This document shows positions 18,012-28,588 of a stretch of DNA of 64,000 nucleotides, piece after piece. Each line of letters starts with the position of its first letter. Position 1 is the stretch's first letter. Source of the DNA: Hydrogenophaga sp. 2FB (GTDB taxonomy: Bacteria > Pseudomonadota > Gammaproteobacteria > Burkholderiales > Burkholderiaceae_C); assembly GCF_005503365.1 (NCBI RefSeq), contig NZ_SCML01000035.1, forward strand, positions 1 through 64,000. Direction: 5' to 3'. Both the position numbers and the translations under genes were made by a program. The notes beneath the pieces were generated by a model. The model saw nothing but the letters and a program-made list of their open reading frames with translations, searched no databases and was not told where the DNA came from.

Positions 18012-18770
18012 TCAGCCGAGCGGGTCGAACTTGACGATCACCAGCGACAGGTTGTCGCCCGCGCCCTTGGCGCGCGTGCGCGCCTTCTGGATCAGGAATT
18101 CGCAGGCCTCGCGCGGCGAGAGCATGGCAATGGTGCTGGAGAGTTCTTCCGGGGTGAAGTAGTGCCAGATGCCGTCGCTGCACGACATGAGCGCATCGCC
18201 CGCGCCCAGCTGCGGCACCACATGGAGGTCCACCGGCGGGTCGTTCTCCGTGCCCAGGCAGCCCATGAGGATGTTGGCGTGCGGGTGGTCCAGCGCTTCT
18301 TCCTCGGTGATTTCACCCTGGCTCACGAGCGTCTGCACGTACGAGTGGTCCATGGTGCGGAAGACCATCTTGCCGTTGCGGAAGTGGTAGATGCGCGAGT
18401 CGCCCGCGTGCACCCAGTGGCTGTCGCCGCCAGGGTTGATGAGGAACGCGGCGATGGTGCTGTGAGGCTCCTGCTCGGCCGACACCGCGGTGAGCTTGAT
18501 CACCAGGTGCGATTCCTCCACGATCTGGCGCAGCAGGGCGGTGGCGTCGTCCGTCTCCGGGTCGTAGCGTTCGAACAGTTGCCGCGCCGTGAGCATCACC
18601 TGATCGGAGGCCTTGCGCCCGCCACTGCGCCCGCCCATGCCATCGGCCAGCACCGCCAACATGCAACTGGCCTGGCGCGGGTGGTTCAACAGGGCCACCT
18701 GATCTTGCTGGTAGTCGCGGTCACCGCGGTGAATACCGGAGGACGCGTGGATGCGGTAGCCTTTGGGCAT
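18012..18770 (-). CDS. PP2C-type serine/threonine protein phosphatase
   Basis: 252 aa. Metal- and phosphate-binding PP2C motifs are in order: GDRDYQQD, LAVLADGMGGRSGG, the central HAGDSRIY, MSCSDGIWHYF and the final GDNLSLVIV. It is cytoplasmic, with no membrane segment, and dephosphorylates Ser/Thr-phosphorylated proteins; no kinase partner gene is seen here. The start at 18770 matches the family N-terminus but has no clear ribosome site; the in-frame ATG 18 codons upstream sits just after GGAG, closer than normal, and is an alternative. Convergent with zapE. Confidence 0.88.
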   Translation of the reverse strand: MPKGYRIHASSGIHRGDRDYQQDQVALLNHPRQASCMLAVLADGMGGRSGGRKASDQVMLTARQLFERYDPETDDATALLRQIVEESHLVIKLTAVSAEQEPHSTIAAFLINPGGDSHWVHAGDSRIYHFRNGKMVFRTMDHSYVQTLVSQGEITEEEALDHPHANILMGCLGTENDPPVDLHVVPQLGAGDALMSCSDGIWHYFTPEELSSTIAMLSPREACEFLIQKARTRAKGAGDNLSLVIVKFDPLG

Positions 18771-18954
18771 GGAGGGTGTGCGCGTTCTGTTCTGTATCGG
18801 TCGTCGGGTGCGTGCAATGGTATCCATTTCTCCGCGGCGCACGGCCATGCGGCGTGCGAAAGCGTGAACCCGTGCGCGCAGCGCCACAGCGCATGCACGC
18901 GCCTGCTGGCGCAAGGGCTGCGCGCCTCGTATTTCAACCATTGACGGGACAGGT

Positions 18955-21000
18955 TTGAGCGAACTGGAACACACCGTGCTGGCCGCGTTTGCGGCTGGCG
19001 GGCCCCTGGGGCGCGTGCGTGACGGCTTGCGCGAGCGGCCCGGGCAGCAGGCGATGGCAGCGGCCGTCGCGCGCGCCATCGAAGCGGGCGGCAGTTTGGC
19101 GGTCGAGGCCGGTACGGGTGTGGGAAAGACGTTTGCCTACCTGGTGCCGGTGCTTCTGAGCGGACGACGGGCGCTGTTGTCCACCGCCACCCAGGCCCTG
19201 CAGGACCAGCTGTTCACGCGCGACATCCCCGCCGTGGTGCGCGCCCTGGGGCTGCCCGTGCGCGCGGTCGTTCTCAAGGGACGATCGAGCTATGTCTGCC
19301 TGCAGCGCGTGGAGCAGGCGTTGCACGGGCCTGCCTCCAGCGCCCTGCGCGACCCGGCGATCGCGGCGGGGCTGGCGCAGGTGCTGCGCTGGGCATCGGC
19401 ATCGCGCCATGGCGACCTGGCCGAACTCGCGGCGCTGGACGAGCGCTCGCCGCTGCGTCCACTGATCACCTCCACGCGCGAGAACTGCCTGGGCTCGAGC
19501 TGTCCGCGCCACGCGCAATGCCACGTCAACCGCGCGCGCAGCGAAGCCCTGTCGGCCGAATGGGTGGTGATCAACCACCACCTGTTCTTCGCCGACCAGT
19601 TGCTGCAGGAGTCCGATGTGGCCACGCTGTTGCCCTCGGCCGAGGTCGTGGTGTTTGACGAGGCGCACCAGTTGAACGACACCGGCATTCCCTTTCTGGG
19701 CCACGCGGTGGGCGCCGGGCCGTTGCGCGAGCTCGCGCGCGACATCGCCCTGCACGGGCCGCAGTGGGCGCGTGGGCAACGGCCCTGGGCGCACCTGGCC
19801 TTGGCGCTCGAGCAAGCCACGAAGACCATCGGGTCGCTGCCCCGGCCCAGCGCGGCGGGCGCGCGCCACCGGTGGCCCGGCGCGGTACCGGAAGGGGTGG
19901 ATGCGGTCGCCTGGACGCAGGCGGCCGTTGCGCTCGAACAGGCGTTGCGGCAATGCCTTGCCGCGCTGAAGGCCACGGCAGATGCCTCGTCTGAATTGCA
20001 GCGCCTGGCGGTGCGCGCGCAGGATACGTGGGTGCTGTGGCGTGTGTTGGCGTCGGGAGCGGACATGGGCGCTGGGCCCGACACCGTGCGCTGGGCGGAG
20101 TGGGGTGCCGGTGGCCACTGGCGCATGGTGCGCGCACCCGCGGACGCCTCGGCCTTGTTCCAGCATTTGCTCAACGACGCCTCGCCCCAGCGCCCGCGCA
20201 GTTGGGTGTTCTCTTCCGCCACGCTGGGCAGCGACGATGCGCTGAGCTGGTTCACCCGTGGCCTGGGCGTGGACGGCATGCCGCACCTGCACACGCTGCG
20301 CGTGCCGAGCCCGTTCGATCATGCGGCGCAGGCGGCCCTCTACGTGCCAGACCACCTGCCCGAGCCGGGCGATGAAGTCCACACCGCAGCGCTGGCCGAG
20401 TCGGTGGCGCGCTGGGCCTCGCGCCTGGGCGGGCGCACGCTCGTGTTGACCACCACCCTGCGCGCAGCCGCACAGATGGCGCAACACCTGCGCACACGCG
20501 TGGAGCAGCGCCGTTGTGAGCCCTTGCAGGTGCTGGAGCAAGGGCGCGCTTCCAAGCGCGCACTGCTGGAGCGGTTCCGCAGCGAGGCGGCGGGCGCTCG
20601 CGTGATGGTTGCTTCGGCCGCGTTCTGGGAGGGTGTGGATCTCGTCGGCGACGCACTGCAACTGCTGGTCATCGACAAGCTGCCATTTCCGCCGCCCGAC
20701 GATCCCCTCATGCAGGCGCGAGGCCAGCGTGTCGAAGCGCGGGGCCTGAACGCGTTCAACGACGTGTGGGTGCCGGAAACCGCCATGGCCCTGAAGCAGG
20801 GCGCGGGGCGGTTGATACGGTCAGAGACCGACCGCGGCGTGCTGGTGATCGGGGATCGGCGCCTGCTGACCCGTTCCTACGGCAACCGCTTGCTGGCGGC
20901 CTTGCCGGACATGCGCAGGCTGCTGGACGAGGCCGACATGGACGCGGCGCTCGATGCGCTGGTGATTACCAGATCTTCCACCAAGGGTCAGACGACCTGA
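18955..21000 (+). CDS. dinG: DinG/YoaA-type ATP-dependent DNA helicase
   Basis: 681 aa superfamily-2 (XPD-like) helicase. Walker A GTGVGKT (53-59), four spaced cysteines that can hold a 4Fe-4S cluster (around YVCLQ, ENCLGSSCPRHAQC), the DEAH box DEAHQ, and C-terminal motifs SATLGS, FWEGVDL and QGAGRLIRSETDRG. These enzymes unwind DNA with 5' overhangs and resolve R-loops. The start is TTG at 18955. The 3' end overlaps the convergent bamD gene by 35 bases. Whether it is DinG or YoaA in the strict sense cannot be decided by eye. Confidence 0.9.
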   Translation: MSELEHTVLAAFAAGGPLGRVRDGLRERPGQQAMAAAVARAIEAGGSLAVEAGTGVGKTFAYLVPVLLSGRRALLSTATQALQDQLFTRDIPAVVRALGLPVRAVVLKGRSSYVCLQRVEQALHGPASSALRDPAIAAGLAQVLRWASASRHGDLAELAALDERSPLRPLITSTRENCLGSSCPRHAQCHVNRARSEALSAEWVVINHHLFFADQLLQESDVATLLPSAEVVVFDEAHQLNDTGIPFLGHAVGAGPLRELARDIALHGPQWARGQRPWAHLALALEQATKTIGSLPRPSAAGARHRWPGAVPEGVDAVAWTQAAVALEQALRQCLAALKATADASSELQRLAVRAQDTWVLWRVLASGADMGAGPDTVRWAEWGAGGHWRMVRAPADASALFQHLLNDASPQRPRSWVFSSATLGSDDALSWFTRGLGVDGMPHLHTLRVPSPFDHAAQAALYVPDHLPEPGDEVHTAALAESVARWASRLGGRTLVLTTTLRAAAQMAQHLRTRVEQRRCEPLQVLEQGRASKRALLERFRSEAAGARVMVASAAFWEGVDLVGDALQLLVIDKLPFPPPDDPLMQARGQRVEARGLNAFNDVWVPETAMALKQGAGRLIRSETDRGVLVIGDRRLLTRSYGNRLLAALPDMRRLLDEADMDAALDALVITRSSTKGQTT

Positions 21001-21766
21001 CGCCCTTGCCCAGGTACTCGCTCTGCGGGTAGTTGGTCTGCATCACACGGCGCGCGTCGTCGCGCAGCTGCGGCAACCCCAGCGCATCGTAGGAGCGCAC
21101 CATGATGAACAGCGCTTCTTCGGAGGCGGGCGCGTCGGCATAGTCGGCCAGAGCCGTCTGCGCGCGGTTGATGGCCGCCACATAGGCACCCCGGCTGTGG
21201 TAGTAGCGCGCCACATGCACCTCGTACTGCGCCAGCGAGTTGACGATGTACGTCATGCGGTTGCGGGCGTCGGGGGTGTAGCGCGAGTCGGGGAAGCGGT
21301 TGGCGAGTTCGCGGAACGCTTCGAACGATTCTTTGGCGGCTTTCTGGTCGCGCTCCGACAGGTCCTGGCGCGCCAGCGAACCGAAGATGCCCAGGTTGTC
21401 GTTGAAATTCACCAGGCCCTTCAGGTACAGGGCGTAATCCATTGCCGGGCTGGCGGGGTGCAGCTTCTGAAAACGCTCGATGGCCGCCAGGGCCTGCGCC
21501 TGCTCGCCACCTTTGTAGTGGGTGAAGGCCTTATCGAGTTGGGCTTGCTGCGCCAGCGGTGTGCCGGCCGCGCGCCCTTCCAGTTTTTCGAGCAGCGTCA
21601 CCGATTTTTCGTAGTTGCCGGCAGCACGCTCCTCGGTCGCTTCGGTGTAGATGCGGTTGGGGCTCCAGCCTGCGGTCTCGTCCACCTTGGTGGTGCTGCA
21701 CGCGCTCAGCGCGAGCACGGATGCCAGCACGCACACGGGCACAGCCGATAATCTCAACGTCAACAT
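20966..21766 (-). CDS. bamD: Outer-membrane assembly lipoprotein BamD
   Basis: 266 aa lipoprotein of the BAM complex, which inserts beta-barrel proteins into the outer membrane. A signal peptide ends in the lipobox LSAC; the rest is five TPR-like repeats (NYEKSVTLLEKLEGR, YKGGEQAQALAAIERFQKLHP, ANRFPDSRYTPDARNRM are recognisable). The start at 21766 gives the correct signal peptide; the open frame continues 13 codons upstream. It is divergent from rluD, a conserved pairing. bamB is also in this window. Confidence 0.95.
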   Translation of the reverse strand: MLTLRLSAVPVCVLASVLALSACSTTKVDETAGWSPNRIYTEATEERAAGNYEKSVTLLEKLEGRAAGTPLAQQAQLDKAFTHYKGGEQAQALAAIERFQKLHPASPAMDYALYLKGLVNFNDNLGIFGSLARQDLSERDQKAAKESFEAFRELANRFPDSRYTPDARNRMTYIVNSLAQYEVHVARYYHSRGAYVAAINRAQTALADYADAPASEEALFIMVRSYDALGLPQLRDDARRVMQTNYPQSEYLGKGVRSSDPWWKIW

Positions 21767-21810
21767 CACAGGCGTACCTTTACAAGGGATCAATAGGATT
21801 GGCATCGCAA

Positions 21811-21816
21811 ATTATA
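21811..21816 (-). promoter_or_regulatory. -10 box upstream of bamD
   Basis: A perfect TATAAT on the minus strand about 45 bases before the bamD ATG, in the short gap to rluD. No -35 box of good quality stands at the usual distance, so it may need an activator or an extended element. Confidence 0.4.
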
Positions 21817-21885
21817 TCGACGGGGGGTGGCGAGGCCGCCCACGCGCAGGGCGGGGAATCCGATGGCGCTGCGCCGGGTGACGAG

Positions 21886-22857
21886 ATGTTGCAAGACGTC
21901 GAAATGCGTCACTGCGAGGTGCCGCCGCAGATGCATGGCTGGCGCACCGACCAGGCGCTGGCGCAACTGATTCCCGAGTTCTCGCGTTCGTACCTGAAAC
22001 AACTCATCACCGACGGCGCGGTCATGCTGCGCGGTGCGCCGCTGCGCAAAGCCTCGGCCCATATCGCGGTCGGGGACCGCCTGGTGGTCGAGTTGCGACC
22101 CACGCAGCAGGCCCAGGCCTTCGTGCCTCAGGCGATGGCGCTGGACATCGTGTTCGAGGACGCGCACCTCCTCGTGATCAACAAGCCCGCCGGCCTGGTG
22201 GTGCACCCGGCGGCGGGCAACTGGACCGGCACCCTGCTCAACGGCCTGCTGGCCCATCACGCCGGTGCCGCGGGTCTGCCGCGTGCCGGCATCGTGCACC
22301 GCCTGGACAAGGACACCTCGGGGCTGATGCTGGTGGGCAAGTCGCGCGCAGCGGTCGATGCCCTGGTGCGCGCCATTGCCGCGCGCGAGGTCAACCGGCA
22401 GTACCTCGCGCTGGCCCATGGCGCCTGGAAGGGGCTCGTCGAGCAGGGCGTGGACCAGCCGATCGGGCGCGATGTGCACAACCGTCTGCGCATGGCCGTG
22501 GTGCGCAACGCCGATGGCACCACAGGCAAACCCGCCCAGACCAGCCTGCGGCTGCTCGATGGCTCTCAGCAAGCCTGCCTGGTGGCGTGCAAGCTGCACA
22601 CCGGGCGCACCCACCAGATCCGCGTGCACATGGCCTGGCTCAGCCATCCGTTGGTGGGGGACACGGTGTACGGCGGCCGACCGCTGTGGGGCATGACCCG
22701 CCAGGCCTTGCACGCCGCGCGATTGCAACTGAGCCACCCCATCACCGGTGACGAGCTGGTGTTTCGCTCGCCGCCGCCGCAGGACATGCAGAACGCGATG
22801 GCCGAAAGCGGGCTCCGCTACAATGAAGCGCGTGTGGACAGTGGCTTTTTCGAATGA
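21886..22857 (+). CDS. rluD: 23S rRNA pseudouridine synthase RluD
   Basis: 323 aa from ATG 21886, matching the usual length of RluD, which makes pseudouridines 1911, 1915 and 1917 in helix 69 of 23S rRNA. An S4 RNA-binding domain (SRSYLKQLITDGAVMLRG) is followed by the catalytic domain with HRLDKDTSGLM (catalytic Asp) and TGRTHQIRVHMAWL. The frame is open far upstream but contains no homologous residues there; a TTG at 21799 is the only other candidate. Divergent from bamD as in many proteobacteria. Confidence 0.93.
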   Translation: MLQDVEMRHCEVPPQMHGWRTDQALAQLIPEFSRSYLKQLITDGAVMLRGAPLRKASAHIAVGDRLVVELRPTQQAQAFVPQAMALDIVFEDAHLLVINKPAGLVVHPAAGNWTGTLLNGLLAHHAGAAGLPRAGIVHRLDKDTSGLMLVGKSRAAVDALVRAIAAREVNRQYLALAHGAWKGLVEQGVDQPIGRDVHNRLRMAVVRNADGTTGKPAQTSLRLLDGSQQACLVACKLHTGRTHQIRVHMAWLSHPLVGDTVYGGRPLWGMTRQALHAARLQLSHPITGDELVFRSPPPQDMQNAMAESGLRYNEARVDSGFFE

Positions 22858-23017
22858 AAAGCCGCGCCGCTACCGAGCGCTGCCAGGCAGTGCCGGGGCG
22901 TTGATCCCACTCTCCTGTTTTTGCCGGACCCGCGACGGATTGCGTTGAGGTGTTCCGAGCCGACGGCCGTCCCCGTCTTCGCCGGTTCGCGCGACGGGCC
23001 CTTGCCCACCCCCTGTG

Positions 23018-23041
23018 CCGGTACGGTCACGACCGGTTTTT
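23018..23041 (+). terminator. Possible terminator before scpB
   Basis: CCGGT (23018-23022) pairs with ACCGG (23032-23036) and five T follow; the loop has an internal repeat. The 198-base gap from rluD to scpB otherwise shows nothing I can name. The stem is short, so confidence is low. Confidence 0.35.
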
Positions 23042-23055
23042 GACAGACTGACGCC

Positions 23056-23841
23056 ATGAACACCACGGATGCCAAGCGAGTCCTCGAGACGGCGCTGATC
23101 TGCGCACCCCAGCCGCTGTCCGTGCGGGATTTGGGTGCGCTGTTTGAAGCCGAGGTTTCGGCGGACACGCTCAAGACCTTGCTGGGTGACCTGCAACTGG
23201 AATGGACCGGGCGCGGTGTGGAGCTGGTGCAAGTGGCCAGCGGCTGGCGTTTTCAAAGCCGCCCCGAACTGCGCCCCTACCTGGACCGCCTGCATCCCGA
23301 AAAGCCACCGCGCTACAGCCGCGCCACGATGGAAACCCTGGCCATCATTGCCTACCGCCAGCCCGTCACGCGCGGCGACATGGAAGACATCCGTGGCGTG
23401 ACCATCAACTCGCTGATCATCAAGCAACTGGAAGACCGCGGCTGGGTCGAGGTGATCGGTCACCGCGAGACGGTGGGCCGGCCCGCGCTGTTCGCCACCA
23501 CCCGCCAGTTCCTCGACGATCTGGGCCTGTCGTCGCTCGACCAGTTGCCACCGCTCGAAGGCAACGAGGTCCAGGAGTCGGCGCTGGACCGGCTGGACTT
23601 CGAGTCCCTGTCGTCCAACCTGATCGCCGACCCCCCAGAAACCCCCGACATCCCGCCAGAAGCAGCGTCCTCGGACGCTGCAGACGCCGAGGAACCCGAC
23701 CCCACCACCGAGGCCGAGACGCCAGCCCTCGCCGACGAGGCTCCCTCCGAGGTCGCCACCAGCGACACCGGCACCGAGCCGTTGGCCCCGTCCACCCAGG
23801 AAGACCATGAACCCGGCGCACACCCCCCCATCGACCACTGA
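23056..23841 (+). CDS. scpB: Segregation and condensation protein B
   Basis: 261 aa. ScpB joins ScpA and the SMC ATPase in the condensin that organises and segregates the chromosome. The two winged-helix domains are clear: residues about 5-75 ([43 protein letters not shown]) and 90-165 ([41 protein letters not shown]). The last 80 residues are an acidic, disordered tail rich in Glu, Asp, Ala and Thr. scpA is not adjacent. The tail overlaps the start of rluB by 35 bases. Confidence 0.95.
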   Translation: MNTTDAKRVLETALICAPQPLSVRDLGALFEAEVSADTLKTLLGDLQLEWTGRGVELVQVASGWRFQSRPELRPYLDRLHPEKPPRYSRATMETLAIIAYRQPVTRGDMEDIRGVTINSLIIKQLEDRGWVEVIGHRETVGRPALFATTRQFLDDLGLSSLDQLPPLEGNEVQESALDRLDFESLSSNLIADPPETPDIPPEAASSDAADAEEPDPTTEAETPALADEAPSEVATSDTGTEPLAPSTQEDHEPGAHPPIDH

Positions 23842-25168
23842 GCCCGCGTCTGACGCGGCGGCCCCCACACCCGAGGGCACCACAGCCGCGCCCGGCGCAA
23901 CGGCGGTTTCGCCGGACGCGACGCCCCAGCCTGCGCAGGCCAGCGATCCAGAAGCCCTGGCGTTTGACGACGTGGTCAGCGGCGCCTTCGACGCAGTCCA
24001 GGAGCAGGACCTGCCGCTGCCCGCCAAGCGGGTGCTGGCGCCGCAGGCCGAGTCGCCCAAGCTGCACAAGGTGCTGGCGCAGGCCGGCATGGGTTCGCGC
24101 CTGGAGATGGAGCAGTTGATTCTGGAAGGGCGCATTTCCGTCAACGGCGAGCCCGCCCACATTGGCCAGCGCATCCAGTTCGGCGACGTCATCAAGGTCA
24201 ACGGCAAGCCGGTGCGTGTGCGCATGACGCCGCCGCCGCCCCGCGTGCTGGCGTACCACAAGCCCGCGGGCGAGGTGGTGTCGCACGACGATCCGCAGAA
24301 CCGTCCCACCGTGTTTCGCCGTTTGCCCAAGCTGATGCAGGGCAAATGGCAGTCGGTCGGTCGGCTCGACCTGAACACCGAAGGTCTGCTGTTGCTGACC
24401 AACTCGGGTGAGCTGGCCAACCGCCTGATGCACCCGCGCTTCGGTCTGCAGCGCGAATACGCGGTGCGCGTGCTCGGTGCCTTGTCCAACGAAGAGAAGC
24501 AGCGCCTGCTCGACGGCGTGCGGCTTGACGACGGCATGGCCCAGTTCGCCTCCATCGAAGACGGTGGCGGCGAGGGCGCCAATTGCTGGTACCGCGTGAC
24601 CATCGGTGAAGGCCGCAACCGCGAGGTGCGTCGCATGTTCGAAGCGGTGGGCCACGCGGTCAGCCGCCTGATCCGCATCCGCTACGGCGCGGTGATGCTG
24701 CCGCGCGGTCTCAAGCGCGGCGTGTGGCTGGAGCTGGACGAGCGCGACATTGCTCGCTTGACCGCCGCTGCCGGCCTGGTGGGGGAGGACGAAGGGGCTC
24801 GTGGGCCGCGCCCCGGCGGTCGACACCCCGCCCAGCGCGGCAAGCAGGGCGCCAAGGGCGGCCGCACGCAAGGCAAACCGCCCGGCAGCCGACCCGAAGG
24901 CCCGGGGTATTTCAACCGCGGGGCCAACAGCGGCTATGGCATGGGCGGCGCAACCCCCGGACCCAAACCCCGCGGCAAGGGCGCCCCTGGCAAAGGTCCG
25001 GGCACACCAGGGTCTCAACAACCCGATCCGATGAAGACATCCTTTGGCTACATCGGCCAGGATGCGCTGCAACGCCGCCGGGAACAGGAAGCGGGCCGGG
25101 GTGGTCCAACGGGTGGTTCGCGCCGCCGGGGCGGCGGTGGAGGTGGTGGTCGTTCGGGTGGCCGCTGA
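23807..25168 (+). CDS. rluB: 23S rRNA pseudouridine synthase RluB
   Basis: 453 aa. RluB makes pseudouridine 2605 in 23S rRNA. Order: a disordered Pro/Ala/Thr leader (1-75), S4 domain ([21 protein letters not shown]), catalytic domain with [14 protein letters not shown] (catalytic Asp) and [15 protein letters not shown], then about 120 residues of low-complexity Gly/Arg/Pro/Lys sequence ending in an [13 protein letters not shown] run. The basic tail is probably an RNA-binding appendage. The frame overlaps the scpB end, a conserved scpB-rluB pairing. Confidence 0.94.
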   Translation: MNPAHTPPSTTEPASDAAAPTPEGTTAAPGATAVSPDATPQPAQASDPEALAFDDVVSGAFDAVQEQDLPLPAKRVLAPQAESPKLHKVLAQAGMGSRLEMEQLILEGRISVNGEPAHIGQRIQFGDVIKVNGKPVRVRMTPPPPRVLAYHKPAGEVVSHDDPQNRPTVFRRLPKLMQGKWQSVGRLDLNTEGLLLLTNSGELANRLMHPRFGLQREYAVRVLGALSNEEKQRLLDGVRLDDGMAQFASIEDGGGEGANCWYRVTIGEGRNREVRRMFEAVGHAVSRLIRIRYGAVMLPRGLKRGVWLELDERDIARLTAAAGLVGEDEGARGPRPGGRHPAQRGKQGAKGGRTQGKPPGSRPEGPGYFNRGANSGYGMGGATPGPKPRGKGAPGKGPGTPGSQQPDPMKTSFGYIGQDALQRRREQEAGRGGPTGGSRRRGGGGGGGRSGGR

Positions 25169-25284
25169 CAGGCATCTGTCGCCCTTTGATGCGGCGCAGC
25201 ACTGACACCTGGGCAATGTAGAATCGTGGGCTTTGTGGGGCCATGCAGGCCTCGGCAGATTGACCCAGAAACTTCAGGATTTTT

Positions 25285-25710
25285 ATGGCCATCGAACGCA
25301 CCCTCTCGATCATCAAGCCCGACGCCGTCGCCAAGAACGTCATCGGCCAGATTTACGCCCGCTTTGAAGCCGCTGGCCTGAAGGTCGTGGCCGCTCGCAT
25401 GGCCCACCTGTCGCGCGGTGAAGCCGAAGCCTTCTACGCTGTGCACAAGGCACGTCCTTTCTTCAAGGACCTGGTCGACTTCATGATCTCCGGCCCTGTG
25501 ATGATCCAGGCGCTCGAAGGCGAAGGCGCCATCGCCAAGAACCGCGACCTGATGGGCGCCACCGACCCCAAGAAGGCCGACGCCGGCACCATCCGCGCCG
25601 ACTTCGCCGACAGCATCGACGCCAACGCCGTGCACGGTTCGGACGCACCCGAAACGGCCGCTGCCGAAGTGGCATTCTTCTTCGCCGGTCTCAACGTCTA
25701 TTCGCGTTGA
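25285..25710 (+). CDS. ndk: Nucleoside diphosphate kinase
   Basis: 141 aa, complete. It balances NTP and dNTP pools by phosphate transfer through His117 in [22 protein letters not shown] and RNLMGATDP-type motifs (here RDLMGATDP) are present. CAGGA precedes the ATG. A TAGAAT box at 25219 is a possible -10. It heads the conserved run ndk-rlmN-pilF-rodZ-ispG-hisS. Confidence 0.97.
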   Translation: MAIERTLSIIKPDAVAKNVIGQIYARFEAAGLKVVAARMAHLSRGEAEAFYAVHKARPFFKDLVDFMISGPVMIQALEGEGAIAKNRDLMGATDPKKADAGTIRADFADSIDANAVHGSDAPETAAAEVAFFFAGLNVYSR

Positions 25711-25717
25711 TCATGGT

Positions 25718-26863
25718 ATGACGGCCAATCTGCTCGATTTCGACCTCGAGGGTTTGGCCGCCTTTTGTGAGCAATTGGGCGAGAAGCGCTTTCGCGCCGT
25801 CCAACTGTTCCGCTGGATTCACCAGAAGGGGGCGTCGGACTTCGCACAGATGACCGACCTCGCGCGCAGCCTGCGCGACAAGCTCCCCGGCGTATGCGCC
25901 GTCACCGACCTTCCCGTGCTCTCGCGCCAGGACTCGGCCGACGGCACCATCAAGTGGCTCTTCGACGTGGGCGATGGCAATGCGGTGGAAACCGTGTTCA
26001 TTCCCGAAGAGGACCGCGGCACGCTGTGCATTTCTTCCCAAGCGGGCTGCGCCGTCGGCTGCCGCTTCTGCTCCACGGGTCATCAGGGTTTTTCGCGCAA
26101 CCTCACCACGGGTGAGATCCTGGCGCAGCTCTGGCATGCCGAACATTTCCTGCGACGCCACCTCAAGCGCAGCGAGCGCGTGATCACCAACGTGGTCATG
26201 ATGGGCATGGGCGAGCCTTTGCAGAACTACAACGCGCTGGTGCCCGCGCTGCGCGTCATGCTCGACGATCACGGCTACGGACTTTCGCGCCGGCGTGTCA
26301 CGGTCTCCACGTCGGGCGTGGTGCCGATGATCGACCGCCTCGCACAAGACTGTCCGGTGGCGCTCGCGGTATCGCTGCACGCGCCCAACGATCCGTTGCG
26401 CGACGATCTGGTGCCCCTGAACCGCAAGTACCCGTTGGCCGAGTTGTTGGACGCCTGTCTGCGTTACCTGCCGGCCGCGCCGCGCGACTTCATCACTTTC
26501 GAGTACTGCATGCTCGACGGCGTGAACGACCAACCCGAACATGCGCGCGAATTGCTGGCGCTGGTCAAGCAGCATGGCGAACGTGGCGTGTCCTGCAAGA
26601 TCAACCTGATCCCGTTCAATCCTTTCCCCGATTCCGGGCTGACCTGTTCGCCGCGTGCCGTGGTGCAACGCTTCGGCCAGATGCTCAACGAAGGCGGCCT
26701 GGTGACCACGGTGCGCAAGACGCGCGGTGACGACATCGATGCCGCCTGCGGTCAGCTCGCGGGTGATGTGCTGGACCGCACCAACGCTGCACAACGGTTG
26801 GCGCAGCGGCGTCAGTCGACTGAGCGCCCGATCCGTTTCGTTCACAAGGACAAGCAGGCATGA
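25718..26863 (+). CDS. rlmN: 23S rRNA/tRNA adenine-C2 methyltransferase RlmN
   Basis: 381 aa radical-SAM enzyme that methylates C2 of A2503 in 23S rRNA and A37 in some tRNAs. The 4Fe-4S cluster cysteines are 111, 115 and 118 (CAVGCRFC); [11 protein letters not shown] and [12 protein letters not shown] are family motifs; the second catalytic Cys is expected near [12 protein letters not shown]. It starts 8 bases after ndk, and its stop overlaps the pilF start (ATGA). Confidence 0.96.
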   Translation: MTANLLDFDLEGLAAFCEQLGEKRFRAVQLFRWIHQKGASDFAQMTDLARSLRDKLPGVCAVTDLPVLSRQDSADGTIKWLFDVGDGNAVETVFIPEEDRGTLCISSQAGCAVGCRFCSTGHQGFSRNLTTGEILAQLWHAEHFLRRHLKRSERVITNVVMMGMGEPLQNYNALVPALRVMLDDHGYGLSRRRVTVSTSGVVPMIDRLAQDCPVALAVSLHAPNDPLRDDLVPLNRKYPLAELLDACLRYLPAAPRDFITFEYCMLDGVNDQPEHARELLALVKQHGERGVSCKINLIPFNPFPDSGLTCSPRAVVQRFGQMLNEGGLVTTVRKTRGDDIDAACGQLAGDVLDRTNAAQRLAQRRQSTERPIRFVHKDKQA

Positions 26864-27693
26864 CTCACGCGACCCGCATCGGTTTTCTGCGTTTTCTTCT
26901 GGGACTGGGCGCCATGCTGGTCCTGGTGGCGGGTTGCGCGCACCCGTCGGGTGGGCCGGCCTCGGTGGCAGCCGCCGTGGCCAGCGGCACCGAGCCCATC
27001 ACCGAGTCCGATGAGCCTGAAGTGCGCAAGCGCGCCCGCCTGCGCGTGGAGCTGGCCTCGAACTATTTCGCGCAGGGACAAACCACGGTGGCGCTTGACG
27101 AGATCAAGCTGGCATTGAATGCCGATCCGACCTATGCGCCGGCCTACACGCTGCGAGGTCTGGTCTATTCCCAGCTCAACGAATTCCGCCTGGCCGAAGA
27201 CAGCTTCAAACGCGCCCAGCAGCTCAGCCCGCGCGACCCCGATGTGTTGCACCACTATGGGCTGTTCGTCTGCCAGCAAGGCCGCTACGCGCAGGCCGTG
27301 GAGCTGTTCCAGCAGGCCTTGGCCAGTCCCGTCTTTGGCGGCCAGGCGAAGACCTTGATGGCCAAGGGCGTGTGCCAGGTGCGCGCGGCCCAGTTCGCCG
27401 AGGCCGAGGGCAGCCTGGCGCGCTCGTACGAGCTGGATCCAGGCAACCCGATCACGGCTTACAACCTGGCGGCTCTGCAACTCAGGCGTGGCGAATACGC
27501 CAAGGCCCAGTTCATCATCCGACGTCTGAACAACAGCGAACTGGCCAACGCCGAAACCTTGTGGTTGGGCATCAAGGTGGAACAACGCATGAACAACCTG
27601 GAAGCGATGGCGCAGCTGGCGCAGCAACTGGGTCGGCGTTATCCCGATTCGCGCGAGTGGGCGTCGTACCAACGGAGAGCATTTGATGAATGA
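26860..27693 (+). CDS. pilF: Type IV pilus assembly lipoprotein PilF/PilW
   Basis: 277 aa outer-membrane lipoprotein that pilots the secretin PilQ. Signal peptide with lipobox VAGC (about residues 23-28), then tandem TPR repeats ([68 protein letters not shown]). No other pilus genes are near, but this location after rlmN is conserved in betaproteobacteria and gammaproteobacteria. Overlaps rlmN and rodZ at both ends. Confidence 0.9.
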   Translation: MTHATRIGFLRFLLGLGAMLVLVAGCAHPSGGPASVAAAVASGTEPITESDEPEVRKRARLRVELASNYFAQGQTTVALDEIKLALNADPTYAPAYTLRGLVYSQLNEFRLAEDSFKRAQQLSPRDPDVLHHYGLFVCQQGRYAQAVELFQQALASPVFGGQAKTLMAKGVCQVRAAQFAEAEGSLARSYELDPGNPITAYNLAALQLRRGEYAKAQFIIRRLNNSELANAETLWLGIKVEQRMNNLEAMAQLAQQLGRRYPDSREWASYQRRAFDE

Positions 27694-28588
27694 GGCGTTT
27701 GCCAGCGATGGAGGTCAGGTGACAGGCGAGGGCATTTCGCGCCCGGTGCTGCTGCGCACGGCGCGTGAGTCGGCCGGTTTGCACATTGCCGCGTTGGCGG
27801 CGGCGCTGAAGGTGCCGGTGCGCAAGCTCGAGGCGCTCGAAGCCGGGCGCTACGAAGAGCTGCCCGATCTCACGTTCGCGCGCGCCTTGGCGTCCAGCGC
27901 GTGCCGCCACCTCAAGGTCGATCCCGCGCCCGTCCTCGAACAGATTCCGAACCGCGTGGTGCGCGAACTGGGTGGATCGCGCCAGAAGATCAACGCGACC
28001 TTCCAGTCGGCCCAGGACCCTGGGCCCATCAACCCGGTGAGCTGGCTGTCGCGGCCTGCGCTGCTGGCGGCGATCGTGCTGTTGTTGGGGGCGCTGGTGA
28101 TCCTGTTTTTGCCGCGCGTCGAAGACACGACGGCGTCCGTACAAGAGAGCGTGGCCGAGACGGTGACCCCTGCGGAACCCGCGGAGCCTGCTGAGCCGGT
28201 GCCGGCCCAGGAGCCCGAAGCGCCGGCCGCGCCCGCCATGGCCGACGGCAATGCGCCTGCAGGCGCCGCTGCTGGCGTGGCAACCACCGTGCCTGCGGCC
28301 CCGACAGCGGCGCCCGTATCACCCGCCACGGAGGCCGCGGCGCCGACGGCCACCGGCCTGCTGACCATCTCCGCCACCGGCGAGACCTGGATCGAAGTGG
28401 TCAATGGCGCGGGCAGCATGGTGATGCAGCGCGTGCTGAAGGCGGGCGACACGGTGGACTTCTCCACCGCGCCACCCTACAAGGTCGTGATCGGACGGGC
28501 CGACGCGGCGCAGGTCGCCGTGCGTGGCAAACCGTTCGACGTGACGGGCCTGTCGCGCAGCAACGTGGCCCGCTTCGAGGTGAAATGA
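27686..28588 (+). CDS. rodZ: Cell-shape protein RodZ
   Basis: 300 aa, single-pass membrane protein linking MreB filaments to the wall-synthesis machinery. N-terminal cytoplasmic helix-turn-helix ([34 protein letters not shown]), one membrane helix near 120-140 ([18 protein letters not shown]), a periplasmic Ala/Pro/Glu-rich linker (about 145-225) and a C-terminal DUF4115 beta domain ([27 protein letters not shown]). ATG 27686 is preferred over the TTG one codon before, with GGAGA upstream. Overlaps pilF and ispG. Confidence 0.9.
   Translation: MNEAFASDGGQVTGEGISRPVLLRTARESAGLHIAALAAALKVPVRKLEALEAGRYEELPDLTFARALASSACRHLKVDPAPVLEQIPNRVVRELGGSRQKINATFQSAQDPGPINPVSWLSRPALLAAIVLLLGALVILFLPRVEDTTASVQESVAETVTPAEPAEPAEPVPAQEPEAPAAPAMADGNAPAGAAAGVATTVPAAPTAAPVSPATEAAAPTATGLLTISATGETWIEVVNGAGSMVMQRVLKAGDTVDFSTAPPYKVVIGRADAAQVAVRGKPFDVTGLSRSNVARFEVK

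Noticed and set aside
23420-25216. A long minus-strand open frame opposite scpB and rluB
   Set aside because: Antisense shadow; the low-complexity stretches mirror the RluB tail.
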